Source: an uncultured Prevotella sp.
GTDB taxonomy: Bacteria; Bacteroidota; Bacteroidia; Bacteroidales; Bacteroidaceae
Direction: 5' to 3'
Assembly: GCA_900315835.1 (NCBI GenBank)
Contig: ONAR01000017.1
Location: 62,001 to 126,000 of the forward strand
DNA length: 64,000 bases
Shown in pieces: positions 1 through 9,779 of this stretch (positions are counted from its first letter, which is position 1; each line of letters starts with the position of its first letter). A program made the translations under genes and the position numbers. The notes beneath the pieces are model-generated. The model worked only from the letters and a program-made list of their open reading frames with translations, ran no database searches and had not been told where the DNA came from.

Positions 1-907
1 CCTCAACGAAGTCGCGGCCGATAATCTTACGCTTCTTCTCAGGGTCGGTCACGCCTTCAAGGTCCTTGAAGAACCGCTCCGAGGCGTCTACGCCTATGAC
101 GTTGAGCCCCAGTCCCTGATAAGCTTCCATCACCTTGCTGAACTCGTTTTTACGCAGCATGCCGTGGTCGACGAAGATACACGTGAGGTTCTTGCCGATG
201 GCTTTGTTGAGCAGGGTGGCGCAGACGGAGGAGTCGACGCCACCCGACAGTCCGAGGATGACGCGGTCGGAGCCAATCTGCTCCTTCAGTTCCTTTACCG
301 TGCTTTCGATGAATGAGGCCGGACTCCACTCCTGACGGCTGCCGCAGATGTCGACGACGAAGTTGCGGAGCAACTGCGTGCCTTGCAGCGTGTGATAGAC
401 CTCGGGGTGGAACTGCACGCACCATACGCGCTCTTGCTCGTTGGCGAAGGCGGCATACTTCACGTCGGCCGTCGAAGCGGTTACGTGGTAGCCTTCGGGA
501 ATGGCGGTGATGGTATCGCCGTGGCTCATCCAGACCTGCGAGCCTTTGTCGAAGCCTTTGAATACGGCACAGGAGGAATCGATGAACTCCAGGTTGGCAC
601 GGCCGTACTCGCGGGTTCCGGTCTGCTCCACCTTGCCGCCCAGCGTGTGGCTGATGAACTGTGCGCCATAGCAGATGCCAAGCACCGGGTAATGGCCGAT
701 GAGTTGCGAGAGGTCTACCTTGAATGCTTCCTTATCGTGGACCGAATAGGGGCTGCCACTGAGAATGACACCGATGACAGACGGGTCGTCCTTGGGGAAC
801 TTGTTGTAGGGCAGAATCTCGCAGAAGGTGTCGAGCTCACGCACGCGGCGGCCGATGAGCTGTGTCGTCTGTGAGCCGAAATCCAAGATGATGATTTTCT
901 GTTGCAT
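1..907 (-). CDS. guaA: GMP synthase (glutamine-hydrolysing), 3' end outside window
   Basis: Converts XMP to GMP using glutamine and ATP in purine synthesis. The visible 302 residues hold the class I glutamine amidotransferase domain, with nucleophile Cys79 (GICYGA) and His167/Glu169 (QFHPEV), then the ATP pyrophosphatase P-loop SGGVDS at 221-226. The remaining C-terminal part lies beyond base 1. The start ATG at 907-905 gives the standard N-terminus [20 protein letters not shown] -7 box lies 42 bases upstream. It is the last gene on this strand here and is separated by about 140 bases from the next gene, so it is probably its own transcript. Confidence 0.97.
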   Translation of the reverse strand, partial: MQQKIIILDFGSQTTQLIGRRVRELDTFCEILPYNKFPKDDPSVIGVILSGSPYSVHDKEAFKVDLSQLIGHYPVLGICYGAQFISHTLGGKVEQTGTREYGRANLEFIDSSCAVFKGFDKGSQVWMSHGDTITAIPEGYHVTASTADVKYAAFANEQERVWCVQFHPEVYHTLQGTQLLRNFVVDICGSRQEWSPASFIESTVKELKEQIGSDRVILGLSGGVDSSVCATLLNKAIGKNLTCIFVDHGMLRKNEFSKVMEAYQGLGLNVIGVDASERFFKDLEGVTDPEKKRKIIGRDFVE

Positions 908-948
908 CTTATAAGAATAGAAATGGTATGCTCTGCGTAATGATGTTG

Positions 949-956
949 CAAAGATA
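949..956 (-). promoter_or_regulatory. Predicted -7 box of guaA (TATCTTTG)
   Basis: The minus strand reads TATCTTTG, an exact match to the Bacteroidota TAnnTTTG -7 element, 42 bases before the guaA start. No clear -33 TTG is present at the usual distance, so strength is uncertain. Confidence 0.55.
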
Positions 957-1046
957 AACAAAATCTCTCACTTCATCACCTTTTTTGTCTTAAATCTTTG
1001 TATTGCCTTACAGACGTAGCCAGGCGACATTTGGGAGCAAGATGAG

Positions 1047-1877
1047 TTATCCCAGCGCTTTAAGGAACTGCTCGGCGTCGTGCAACGTATCCAACTTGCC
1101 GACATCCATCAGCTTGAGGTCTTCCTTGTTGTACCCCATGATGGGCAGTTTGCCGCATTGCTGGAGGTAGAAGTCCATGATGGGGAACTTTGCGGGATAG
1201 GCGCTCATTGCAGAGAACAGAGTGGGGTAGAACGTGTGGATGCCGCTGAAGGCAAACAGATGGAGATGACCGGCGATGGTCAGCGGGGGGTCGCCCGGCG
1301 TGATGGGGTATTGCTCTTGTTGGAGTGCCTCGCGTACTTCAGGGTAGGGCGTCTTCACCTCGCCCGTACTGAGGTTGACCCATCCCACGAGCCTCATCTG
1401 GTCGTTGAACACAAGGTAACGCTTCGTCTTACGCCAACTGACCAGCAGTCGGGCGCCAACCCTGAGGTGGGGCACGCCGCAGTCGCAACACATCGCCTTG
1501 TCGGTGAGCCGATAGAAGCGGTCGAGGTCGAGGTTGCTGAGGATGTCGACATTATGAATGAGGATGGGATAGCGCGGGTCGAACAGGTGCTGCGCTTTCC
1601 TTATGCCGCCGCCGGTGTCGAGCAACGCGTCGGTCTCGTCGCTGATTTTGATGTCGAGGCCAAAGTTATTGTGTTGGCGAAGGTAATCTATAATCTGGCC
1701 AGAGAAGTGATGCACATTGACCACTAGGTGGTCAAAGCCGGCGTCAGCCAGCCGCCCGATGACGCGCTCCAACAACGGTTTACCCCCAACTTCGACCAGC
1801 GCCTTGGGCATGTGGTCGGTGAGCGGTTTGAGGCGGGTACCAAGCCCGGCCGCAAATATCATAGCTTGTTTCATCAT
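1047..1877 (-). CDS. MurU/HddC-like sugar-1-phosphate nucleotidyltransferase
   Basis: A 276-residue NTP-transferase. The N-terminal nucleotide-binding signature (AAGLGTRLKPLT, residues about 9-20, followed by a Lys in MPKALVEVGG) and the metal-binding Asp region IHNVDIL are intact. Family members such as Pseudomonas MurU make UDP-MurNAc from MurNAc-1-phosphate; others make GDP- or dTDP-sugars, so the substrate is not fixed. The start overlaps the stop of the PH-domain gene (ATGA), and the operon also carries an AmgK-like kinase. That pairing is the AmgK-MurU arrangement of cell-wall sugar recycling, so an amino-sugar substrate is the favoured inference. Confidence 0.85.
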   Translation of the reverse strand: MMKQAMIFAAGLGTRLKPLTDHMPKALVEVGGKPLLERVIGRLADAGFDHLVVNVHHFSGQIIDYLRQHNNFGLDIKISDETDALLDTGGGIRKAQHLFDPRYPILIHNVDILSNLDLDRFYRLTDKAMCCDCGVPHLRVGARLLVSWRKTKRYLVFNDQMRLVGWVNLSTGEVKTPYPEVREALQQEQYPITPGDPPLTIAGHLHLFAFSGIHTFYPTLFSAMSAYPAKFPIMDFYLQQCGKLPIMGYNKEDLKLMDVGKLDTLHDAEQFLKALG

Positions 1878-2290
1878 GCAATACTTTCTATGTTCGGGTT
1901 CACCGCTTTCAGCGCGGCGATAAAGGCTTCTTGGTCAACAGGAGAGACGAGTACCTCATCATACTTGCCATAACGAATCAATAGCCGGCGCAACGACAGT
2001 GCGGGACTGCTTAGGGGGTTGCGTGAATGGTGTATGGAGGTGATGGAACTGATGGGGATGCGCTTCTTGAGGAAGAAGCCATAGAAAACTGTGAGGCTCT
2101 CTTTCTCAATCACGTAGCGCGTGAGGAAAGAGAGTGAGGCCATATAAATTGCCATGACCCACAACAGAAAGACTACAATCCAATCATCTGTTTTGATGAA
2201 ATAGGAGCCCGGTACAAACAGCAAGAGGCATATTGACCAATACCACCATCCGACCTGCGTGCGGAACGTATGTTGTGTGGAACTTTTCAT
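1874..2290 (-). CDS. PH-domain membrane protein
   Basis: A 138-residue protein with two hydrophobic segments near residues 15-33 and 37-55, followed by a bacterial PH-like (YdbS/bPH type) beta-rich segment with a conserved-looking FLKKRIPISSITSIHHSRNP stretch. It has no catalytic motif. It sits between the phosphotransferase-RapZ gene (12-base gap) and the nucleotidyltransferase (4-base overlap), so it is co-translated with them. Whether it works in the same process is unknown. Confidence 0.7.
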   Translation of the reverse strand: MKSSTQHTFRTQVGWWYWSICLLLFVPGSYFIKTDDWIVVFLLWVMAIYMASLSFLTRYVIEKESLTVFYGFFLKKRIPISSITSIHHSRNPLSSPALSLRRLLIRYGKYDEVLVSPVDQEAFIAALKAVNPNIESIA

Positions 2291-2302
2291 GCGGCTTGCA
2301 TA

Positions 2303-3856
2303 TTAGACAGAGGAGTCTCTGGCAGGCATTACCTGCTCTATATTCTGCTCACGGTGGACGACGTGCACCTCCACGCCGAACTTCTTATGAATATGCTCGG
2401 CCAGATGCTGGGCGCTATACACGCTGCGGTGCTGGCCGCCGGTGCAGCCGAAGCAGAACATCAAGTGGGTGAAGCCGCGCTGGATGTAGCGTGCCACATG
2501 CTTGTCGGCCAATGCATAGACGTGGCTGAGGAACTCCAAGATCTCTCCGTCGTCCTCAAGGAAGCGGATGACCGGTTCGTCGAGACCCGTGAGCTTCTTG
2601 TAAGGCTCATAGCGGCCGGGGTTGTGGGTGCTGCGGCAGTCGAACACATAACCGCCGCCGTTGCCCGACGGATCCTCGGGGATGCCCTTGCGGTAAGAGA
2701 AGCTGTAGATAAGCACCTTCAGCGGACCCTTGCCGTCGTATTTGGAATAGGTGGGCAGACCATCCTGCGGGTGAGACGGATAGATGTCGTCCTTTGTTGT
2801 CTTCAGTCCGTCGGTACGCGGCTTGATGGGTACCTCCTTGTGAGCGAACTGCGGCAGTTGGGTCAGACGTGTCAGCACATCGCGCAGGTAGGGGTAGGGC
2901 AGTACATCCTCGCGCAGCTTCAGCAGGTCGCGCAGGTTATCCATGGCTGGCGGAATGCTGTCGATGAAATGTTGCTTATGCTCGAAGTAGCCGCGGAAGC
3001 CGTAGGCGCCGAGCACCTGCAGCGTACGGAAGAGCACAAACAACGTCAGCCGGGCGGCGAAGTGGCGCGTACTGGGTACCTCGATATACTGCTTCAGCGC
3101 CTCGTAGTATTCGGCTGTCAATTCGCGGCGGAGCTTAAACGAGTAGCGCGCCGACGCCTGCCACAGAAATGAGGCGACATCGTAGTAGAACGGGCCGCGG
3201 CGACCACCTTGGAAGTCAATGAAATAGGGATTACCGTCGTTGTCGAGCATCACGTTGCGGGCCTGGAAATCGCGGTAGAGGAAGCAGTTGCAGTCCTCCG
3301 ACGTCAGGTCCTTGGCCAACCGGCGGAAACTTGCCTCGAGCTTCATCTCGTGGAAGTCGAGCTCGGTGGGCTTGAGGAAGCAGTATTTGAAATAGTTCAA
3401 GTCGAAGAGCACGCTGTCCTCGTCGAAGGCCGGCTGCGGATAGCAGGCTTCCCAGTCCATGCCCGCGGCGCCGTTGATCTGGATGGCGGGCAGAGCGCGG
3501 ATGGTGCGCTTCAGCAGTTGTTGCTCCTCGAGATTATAGCGTCCGCCGGCCTCGCGCCCGCCTTTGATGGCGTCGAACAGCGAGCGGTTGCCGAGGTCGC
3601 TCTGCAGGTAGCGCATCTCGTCGTCGCTGACGGCCAACAGCCGTGGCACTGGCAGATGGCGCTCGTTGAAATGGCGGCAGATGGTGACGAAGGCATGATC
3701 CTCATCGCGGCTCGTACCGATGACACCAATCACCGTACGGCCGTCGGCACCGGTCAGACGGTAGTACTGACGGTTGCTACCAGCCCCCGCAATCTTCTCT
3801 ACATGAGCCGGTTCCTGCCCCGACCAGTCTTTATATAGCTTAGTTAATTGCTCCAT
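2303..3856 (-). CDS. Aminoglycoside-phosphotransferase-fold kinase fused to RapZ C-terminal domain
   Basis: This 517-residue protein has two parts. Residues 1-340 are an APH-fold small-molecule kinase, with catalytic Asp196 and Asn201 (YRDFQARN) and metal Asp214 (IDFQGG). Residues about 377-512 match the RapZ C-terminal domain, with the signature GCTGGQHRS at 470-477. Anomeric kinases of this fold (AmgK) phosphorylate MurNAc/GlcNAc at C1. The RapZ C-domain in E. coli senses glucosamine-6-phosphate and binds small RNAs. The P-loop RapZ N-domain is absent. The downstream nucleotidyltransferase supports a sugar-1-phosphate route. Specificity and the role of the RapZ part are inferred. Confidence 0.85.
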   Translation of the reverse strand: MEQLTKLYKDWSGQEPAHVEKIAGAGSNRQYYRLTGADGRTVIGVIGTSRDEDHAFVTICRHFNERHLPVPRLLAVSDDEMRYLQSDLGNRSLFDAIKGGREAGGRYNLEEQQLLKRTIRALPAIQINGAAGMDWEACYPQPAFDEDSVLFDLNYFKYCFLKPTELDFHEMKLEASFRRLAKDLTSEDCNCFLYRDFQARNVMLDNDGNPYFIDFQGGRRGPFYYDVASFLWQASARYSFKLRRELTAEYYEALKQYIEVPSTRHFAARLTLFVLFRTLQVLGAYGFRGYFEHKQHFIDSIPPAMDNLRDLLKLREDVLPYPYLRDVLTRLTQLPQFAHKEVPIKPRTDGLKTTKDDIYPSHPQDGLPTYSKYDGKGPLKVLIYSFSYRKGIPEDPSGNGGGYVFDCRSTHNPGRYEPYKKLTGLDEPVIRFLEDDGEILEFLSHVYALADKHVARYIQRGFTHLMFCFGCTGGQHRSVYSAQHLAEHIHKKFGVEVHVVHREQNIEQVMPARDSSV

Positions 3857-3861
3857 TGGTC

Positions 3862-4101
3862 TTACTTATTGTCAGTTTCCTTGTTGCGTTGCTCGGCTTC
3901 CTCATGCTCGCGGCGCAGGTCATCGAATATGGCTTTCGTATGTTGGCGGTATTCGTAGTTGGCCAACAGTGCGTCGACGACAAACAGCAGAAGCATGATG
4001 CCGATAGACATGAGCAATGAGTGGGTAAGGAAGATGAGGCCTGCCGAGATGAACAGGAACAGAAGCACCTTCTTCCAATTGACACGTATCTTGACTTTCA
4101 T
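3862..4101 (-). CDS. Small membrane protein, first gene of the kinase-RapZ operon
   Basis: A 79-residue protein: basic N-terminus (KVKIRVNWKK), two adjacent hydrophobic segments (about residues 11-28 and 30-46), then a charged helical tail rich in Glu, Lys and Arg. No family recognised. It ends 5 bases before the kinase-RapZ start. A TATCTTTG box ends only 4 bases before its ATG, which would place transcription initiation at or next to the start codon, suggesting a leaderless message. Other frames over the same DNA are less convincing because this frame gives the membrane topology and the tight spacing. Confidence 0.65.
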   Translation of the reverse strand: MKVKIRVNWKKVLLFLFISAGLIFLTHSLLMSIGIMLLLFVVDALLANYEYRQHTKAIFDDLRREHEEAEQRNKETDNK

Positions 4102-4105
4102 GTTG

Positions 4106-4113
4106 CAAAGATA
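4106..4113 (-). promoter_or_regulatory. Candidate -7 box TATCTTTG next to a start codon
   Basis: Exact TAnnTTTG match on the minus strand, its last base 4 nucleotides from the ATG of the 79-residue membrane protein. There is no -33 match at 19-21 bases, so it may be coincidental. Confidence 0.4.
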
Positions 4114-4167
4114 ATATTTTCCATCGGTTTATGGTTCATCAAAGGGGAAATTCCTTGCCATAGCAAC

Positions 4168-4212
4168 AAAAAAAGTCCCCGGCTGACGACCGATGAGTCA
4201 TCAACCGGGGAC
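4168..4212 (-). terminator. Intrinsic terminator of groEL
   Basis: On the minus strand GTCCCCGG (from 4212) pairs with CCGGGGAC (to 4175), followed by a run of seven T residues. It lies 25 bases after the groEL stop. Confidence 0.85.
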
Positions 4213-4236
4213 ATTCTATGTTGGATTATCTGATTT

Positions 4237-5886
<1,650 letters not shown>

Positions 5887-5911
5887 TTAATATTATAATG
5901 TATACGTCAAA

Positions 5912-6181
5912 TTACTTGATGACAGCCAGCACATCGCTTTGGCGCATGATGAGATATTTCTCACCTTCGACCTCAAGCTCGGTTCCGGCATATTTGCCAT
6001 AAAGCACGGTGTCGCCATCCTTCAGTACCATAGGATCATCCTTGGTGCCATCGCCGGCGGCAACGACCTTGCCACGCTGTGGCTTCTCTTTTGCCGTATC
6101 AGGAATAATAATTCCACCTACTTTTTCCTCAGCTGGTGCAGGTTGTACCAGCACTCTGTCTGCTAATGGTTTAATGTTCAT
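5912..6181 (-). CDS. groS: Co-chaperonin GroES
   Basis: An 89-residue heptameric lid of GroEL. Family marks are [24 protein letters not shown] at the N-terminus, including the mobile loop [17 protein letters not shown], and the YGKYAGTE segment. It is the first gene of the groESL operon. A candidate inverted-repeat operator lies about 100 bases upstream. Confidence 0.98.
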   Translation of the reverse strand: MNIKPLADRVLVQPAPAEEKVGGIIIPDTAKEKPQRGKVVAAGDGTKDDPMVLKDGDTVLYGKYAGTELEVEGEKYLIMRQSDVLAVIK

Positions 6182-6282
6182 TGTTGTATATTTTAAAGTT
6201 TAATCTTATCGACTTTCAATCGTCCATGCATCAACCTTACGAAAACCGTGCCAAGTTTGGCCTTCCCCATGAGGTCGTACAA

Positions 6283-6312
6283 TTTGTCAGCCGCTGACTG
6301 ACAAACTTGTCA
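6283..6312 (-). promoter_or_regulatory. Inverted repeats upstream of groESL (candidate operator)
   Basis: TTTGTCA (6283-6289) and TGACAAA (6299-6305) are perfect arms separated by 9 bases. Nested inside is GTCAG-CCG-CTGAC, and overlapping it is TGACAA-AC-TTGTCA (6299-6312). The 9-base spacer equals that of the CIRCE heat-shock operator, but the arms differ from CIRCE. A role in heat-shock control is inferred from position only. Confidence 0.5.
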
Positions 6313-6545
6313 CACGCCACGCTACCTTTGACCGGTGCGCCGCATAGGGCAAGACTACTTCAACAATGTAAATTTTTTTGGTGTTTTAAGGGGCACGAGA
6401 AGGGCCTCGAAACCCACCGACCCCTCCATCGCTCCGAAATACGCGATTCTGAGCGATTTTACGTGCGTTTCTACAAAGTGCTATCAATCAGCATCTTACG
6501 AATGATATGATGCGTAAGACAGTGGCATCAAGCAGCTACCGGTTC

Positions 6546-6677
6546 GCGAAAGCATAGTTATCGCACTGCGAAAGCATAGTTATCGCATCGCGATACCATA
6601 GCTATCGCATTGCGAAAGCATAGCTATCGCACCACGATACCATAGCTATCGCACCGCGAAAAGATACTTATCGCGAT
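6546..6677. repeat. Six tandem 22-bp repeats, GCGA[TA]A-type
   Basis: Six head-to-tail units of exactly 22 bp, each close to GCGAtAcCATAG[CT]TATCGC plus three spacer bases. Several units have GCGAAAGC at the left arm instead of GCGATACC. The right arm TATCGC is invariant, so some units can form a 6-bp hairpin (GCGATA/TATCGC) and others cannot. The same family recurs at 38138-38300 and once at 62328-62346. Confidence 0.9.
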
Positions 6678-6794
6678 GCGATGAGACAAAAATGGCAGTT
6701 TTCGGGCCGTTTTTTCGTTTTTCCATCCAAAATCAGCCGGATTTTCATCGCTGGAAGGCGCAAAATCGATAACACGATTTTGTCAGCTATTTTT

Positions 6795-7814
6795 CTATTT
6801 CTCCAGTTCGCTAAAATGCTTCTGGCCTTTGGCATAATAGCGCCAAAGGATGCTGTATGGCTTGCGCTCCGGAATCTGTTCGAGCTTCCTTTCCTTGGCA
6901 ATCTTCCGTCGGTCGTTGTCGAAATCGTGCTTCCATTGCTTGAAGGCGCGCCGTCCTTTGATGATGGCGCGGCATTCTTTCCAGTTGCGGTCGAGCAATA
7001 GACTTTTGAAGGCAGCCACATAGTCGAGCACGAAGCGCATGCGCATCACCGGTCCCAACTCGCTGTCGGGCAGGTTCTTATAGAGCATCGTGAGGTTGTT
7101 GCGGAAGTTCAGGAAGGTCTTCATCGGGTTGGCCTTGGGCAGTGTGCCGCCGCCAACGTGGTAGACCTCGCTCTCGGGCAGACAGACGATACGCCGCCCC
7201 AGTTGGCGCAGCCGCCAGCAAAGGTCAATCTCCTCGCAGTGGGCAAAGAAGCGCGCATCGAGTCCGCCGACCCGCCAGTAGTCGGTTGCGCGGATGAAGA
7301 GGCAGGCGCCTGTGGCCCACATCACGTCGGTCTGATAGTCGTATTGGCCGTTGTCGCGCTCGACGGTGTCGAAGATTCGGCCCCGGCAAAATGGGTAACC
7401 GTAGCGGTCGATGAAGCCGCCCGACGCACCGGCGTATTCAAAACAGTCCTTCTCGGCTTCCGACAGCAACTTCGGCTGGCAGGCGGCCACATCGTCGTGG
7501 TTGTCCATAAACTCTATCAGCGGCGTCAGCCAGTGGTGGGTCACTTCTACGTCGGAGTTGAGCAACACGTAGTAGTCGGCCTTGATCTGGGTCAGGGCGC
7601 GGTTGTAGCCCTCGGCAAAGCCGTAGTTGCGGTCGAGCTGCAGCGTCTTCACCGTAGGGAACTTCTCGCGGAGGAGCGTCATCGAACCGTCGGTGGAGGC
7701 GTTATCGGCCACCCAGACATCGGCGTCGCCGCAGGAATAGTTCACCACTGTCGGCAGATACTTCGCAAGCATCGCCTTGCCGTTCCAGTTCAAAATTACG
7801 ATTGCCGTTTGCAT
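6795..7814 (-). CDS. Family 2 glycosyltransferase
   Basis: A 339-residue GT2 enzyme of the rhamnosyl/galactofuranosyl-transferase type. It begins TAIVILNWNG, has the nucleotide-binding Asp (VADNASTDGS), the metal-binding region LLNSDVEV and a later ATGACLFIR / HCEEIDLCWRLRQLGRR segment with the expected acidic residues. It has no signal peptide or obvious trans-membrane segment, so it would act at the cytoplasmic face on a lipid-linked or surface glycan. It lies 37 bases after mtaB and is probably co-transcribed with it. The acceptor is unknown. Confidence 0.88.
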   Translation of the reverse strand: MQTAIVILNWNGKAMLAKYLPTVVNYSCGDADVWVADNASTDGSMTLLREKFPTVKTLQLDRNYGFAEGYNRALTQIKADYYVLLNSDVEVTHHWLTPLIEFMDNHDDVAACQPKLLSEAEKDCFEYAGASGGFIDRYGYPFCRGRIFDTVERDNGQYDYQTDVMWATGACLFIRATDYWRVGGLDARFFAHCEEIDLCWRLRQLGRRIVCLPESEVYHVGGGTLPKANPMKTFLNFRNNLTMLYKNLPDSELGPVMRMRFVLDYVAAFKSLLLDRNWKECRAIIKGRRAFKQWKHDFDNDRRKIAKERKLEQIPERKPYSILWRYYAKGQKHFSELEK

Positions 7815-7851
7815 GATTCAGAGCCTTTACACCTTATTATATATATAGATA

Positions 7852-9189
7852 TCAGAGAATAGTGGCATTCAGCGCCGTTTTGTCAAAGTTGAAGTCGCCA
7901 AGTCTGACGCGTACAATCTCGTTGTCCAGACTTTCGGAAGCCTCACTGGGCGGCAGCTCCACGCGGATGTAGTTCTCTGTGAAGCCATGCATCGCCTTGC
8001 CGCGCGTGGCTTTCTCAAACAGCACATTGGCCTCCTGACCGATGTGGGCCGCATAAAACGCCTGCGTCTTGGCGTCGGAGAGGGCGAGCAGACGGTGGGC
8101 CCGGAGCTTCTTATCCTTGTCGCTCACCTTATACTTAATGGCCAAAGCCGATGTGCCCGGGCGCTCGGAGTAGGGGAAAACATGGAGCTGCGTCACCGGC
8201 AGCGCATCGAGAAACTGATAGCAGTCCTCGAAATATTCGGGGCGTTCGCCGCGGCAACCCACCATGACATCAACGCCGATGAAGGCGTCGGGCATCTCCT
8301 GCTTGATGAGATTGATTTTGTGGGCAAAGACGTCGCGGGTGTAGCGCCGGTGCATCAGACGCAGCACCTCGTCGTTGCCGCTCTGCAGGGGAATGTGGAA
8401 ATGGGGCATGAAGGCGCGGCTGTGGGCGCAGTAGTCGATGAGGGCGTCGTCGATGAGGTCGGGCTCGAGCGAACTGATGCGGAAACGCTTGATGCCCTCC
8501 ACTTGGTCGAGCGCCTTGACCAGGTCGATGAATTTCTCACCCGTCGTTCGGCCGAAGTCGCCGATGTTGACGCCCGTCAGCACAATCTCCTTGCCGCCTT
8601 CGGCCGCAGCCTGCCTGGCTTGCTCCACCAGCGATGCTATCGTCGGATTGCGCGAGAAGCCCCTGGCATAGGGAATGGTGCAATAGGTGCAGAAGTAGTT
8701 GCAGCCGTCCTGCACCTTCAGGAAGTAGCGTGTGCGGTTGCCGCGTGAGCATGAGGGCTGGAAGGTCTTGATGTCTTTCGTCTTCACGTGGTGGAAGAGG
8801 TGGAGGTGCCCCTCTCGGGGCTGGCTCCAGGCGTCAGAGAGATATTGTATGAGATTGGCCTTCTCGTTGGATCCGAGCACCAGGTCGACGCCGTCAATGC
8901 GGCTCACCGTCTCGCTTTCCAGCTGGGCATAGCAGCCGGTGACCACAATGAAGGCGCCCGGATTCTCGCGCACCATGCGGTGGATGGCCTGCCGGCACTT
9001 GTGGTCGGCCGTCTCGGTCACCGAACAGGTGTTGATGAGGCAGATGTCGGCTTTCTCGCCCTTGGCGGCTGTCACGACGCCCATCTCCTGAAGCATCTTG
9101 CCAAATGTAGAGGTCTCAGAGAAGTTGAGTTTGCAGCCCAACGTATAGTAAGTGGCCTTCTTTCCTTGAAAAGCTGCGGAATCAATCAT
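7852..9189 (-). CDS. mtaB: tRNA t6A37 C2-methylthiotransferase MtaB
   Basis: Radical-SAM enzyme that adds a methylthio group to t6A37 of tRNAs reading ANN codons. Counted from the ATG at 9189 (445 residues), the UPF0004 domain has Cys19, Cys55 and Cys86 for the auxiliary 4Fe-4S cluster. The radical-SAM motif has Cys163, Cys167 and Cys170 (GCNYFCTYC), and a TRAM-like tail follows. An in-frame upstream GTG at 9225 is rejected because a TACCTTTG promoter box overlaps that extension. The GCK, NTCSVT and VTGCYAQ signatures favour MtaB over MiaB or RimO. Confidence 0.93.
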   Translation of the reverse strand: MIDSAAFQGKKATYYTLGCKLNFSETSTFGKMLQEMGVVTAAKGEKADICLINTCSVTETADHKCRQAIHRMVRENPGAFIVVTGCYAQLESETVSRIDGVDLVLGSNEKANLIQYLSDAWSQPREGHLHLFHHVKTKDIKTFQPSCSRGNRTRYFLKVQDGCNYFCTYCTIPYARGFSRNPTIASLVEQARQAAAEGGKEIVLTGVNIGDFGRTTGEKFIDLVKALDQVEGIKRFRISSLEPDLIDDALIDYCAHSRAFMPHFHIPLQSGNDEVLRLMHRRYTRDVFAHKINLIKQEMPDAFIGVDVMVGCRGERPEYFEDCYQFLDALPVTQLHVFPYSERPGTSALAIKYKVSDKDKKLRAHRLLALSDAKTQAFYAAHIGQEANVLFEKATRGKAMHGFTENYIRVELPPSEASESLDNEIVRVRLGDFNFDKTALNATIL

Positions 9190-9214
9190 AATCGCGTTCA
9201 ATATATATTTAGTG

Positions 9215-9222
9215 CAAAGGTA
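9215..9222 (-). promoter_or_regulatory. -7 box of mtaB (TACCTTTG)
   Basis: Exact TAnnTTTG on the minus strand, 25 bases before the mtaB ATG. It overlaps the alternative GTG start and therefore decides the start at 9189. No -33 match at the usual spacing. Confidence 0.6.
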
Positions 9223-9402
9223 CACTTTTCAACGCAGAATAGCGTTGTTGACGCCCCTTTATTTAACCATTGAGAATGTTGGGTAACATTTTTAACGTTT
9301 GTTGCGCATATATAAACCGTTGTAAATCAATACATTCAAAAAAGTTACAAAAAAAGTCGAAAAAAAGTCGATAAAAAAAGAACAACGTATCGAAAAAATG
9401 CC

Positions 9403-9410
9403 TACCTTTG
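9403..9410 (+). promoter_or_regulatory. -7 box of the small lipoprotein gene (TACCTTTG)
   Basis: Exact TAnnTTTG match, 51 bases before the ATG at 9462, preceded by A-rich DNA without a clear -33 TTG. Confidence 0.65.
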
Positions 9411-9461
9411 CACCGTTGTTAATAAACAAAGAAAGTTTTACAGATTAAAAAAGCAAAGAAA

Positions 9462-9632
9462 ATGAAGAAATTAGTTTTAATGTTCGTAGCTATCGCAGCT
9501 ATCTCTTTCGCATCTTGTGGTAATAAGAACCAGAGCGCAGCTCCTGCTGGTGACAGCGACACTACTGCTGTTGACACTGCAGACACCGCTGCTGTTGATA
9601 CCGCTGCTGCTGACACTGCTGTTGCTCAGTAA
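9462..9632 (+). CDS. Small Asp-Thr-Ala repeat lipoprotein
   Basis: 56 residues: signal peptide KKLVLMFVAIAAISFASC with a lipobox ending at Cys19, then Asn/Lys/Gln and a tail of repeated ADT/VDTA units that is strongly acidic and low in complexity. No family recognised; short secreted lipoproteins of this kind are common in Bacteroidota. It has its own promoter box and a strong terminator, so it is a monocistronic unit. The codons are T-ending (GCT, GAC/GAT, ACT) unlike its GC-rich neighbours, which can indicate high expression. It would be anchored to the outer or inner membrane by its lipid. Confidence 0.8.
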   Translation: MKKLVLMFVAIAAISFASCGNKNQSAAPAGDSDTTAVDTADTAAVDTAAADTAVAQ

Positions 9633-9675
9633 TAAAAAGAGGTATTCGTTAGCACGAATTGAAAATTGAGAGACA

Positions 9676-9708
9676 CCGCTCCGGACGTAAGTTCGGAGCG
9701 GTTTGTCG
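9676..9708 (+). terminator. Terminator of the small lipoprotein gene
   Basis: CCGCTCCG pairs with CGGAGCGG across a short loop and is followed by TTTGTCGTT. It lies 43 bases after the stop codon. Confidence 0.75.
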
Positions 9709-9779
9709 TTATGTATGGCCCCAGGCGCTACACGGATGAAGAAAATAACAGCCGCAGCTGCCTGGCGCGTCAGCTGTTT

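Larger units (their letters stand above)
6182..6794. other. Intergenic region between groES and the GT2 gene
   Basis: About 610 bases without a supportable gene. It holds the groESL upstream inverted repeats (6283-6312), an isolated plus-strand TACCTTTG at 6323-6330 without a partner -33 element or downstream gene, an AT-rich stretch near 6365, and six tandem 22-bp repeats (6546-6677). Confidence 0.8.

Noticed and set aside
2270-3172. 300-residue plus-strand open frame opposite the kinase-RapZ gene
   Set aside because: It is the mirror of a gene with clear motifs; its composition is unlike a protein family, and no start site signals were seen.
6323-6330. Plus-strand TACCTTTG as a promoter
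   Set aside because: No -33 partner and no gene or terminator downstream on that strand.
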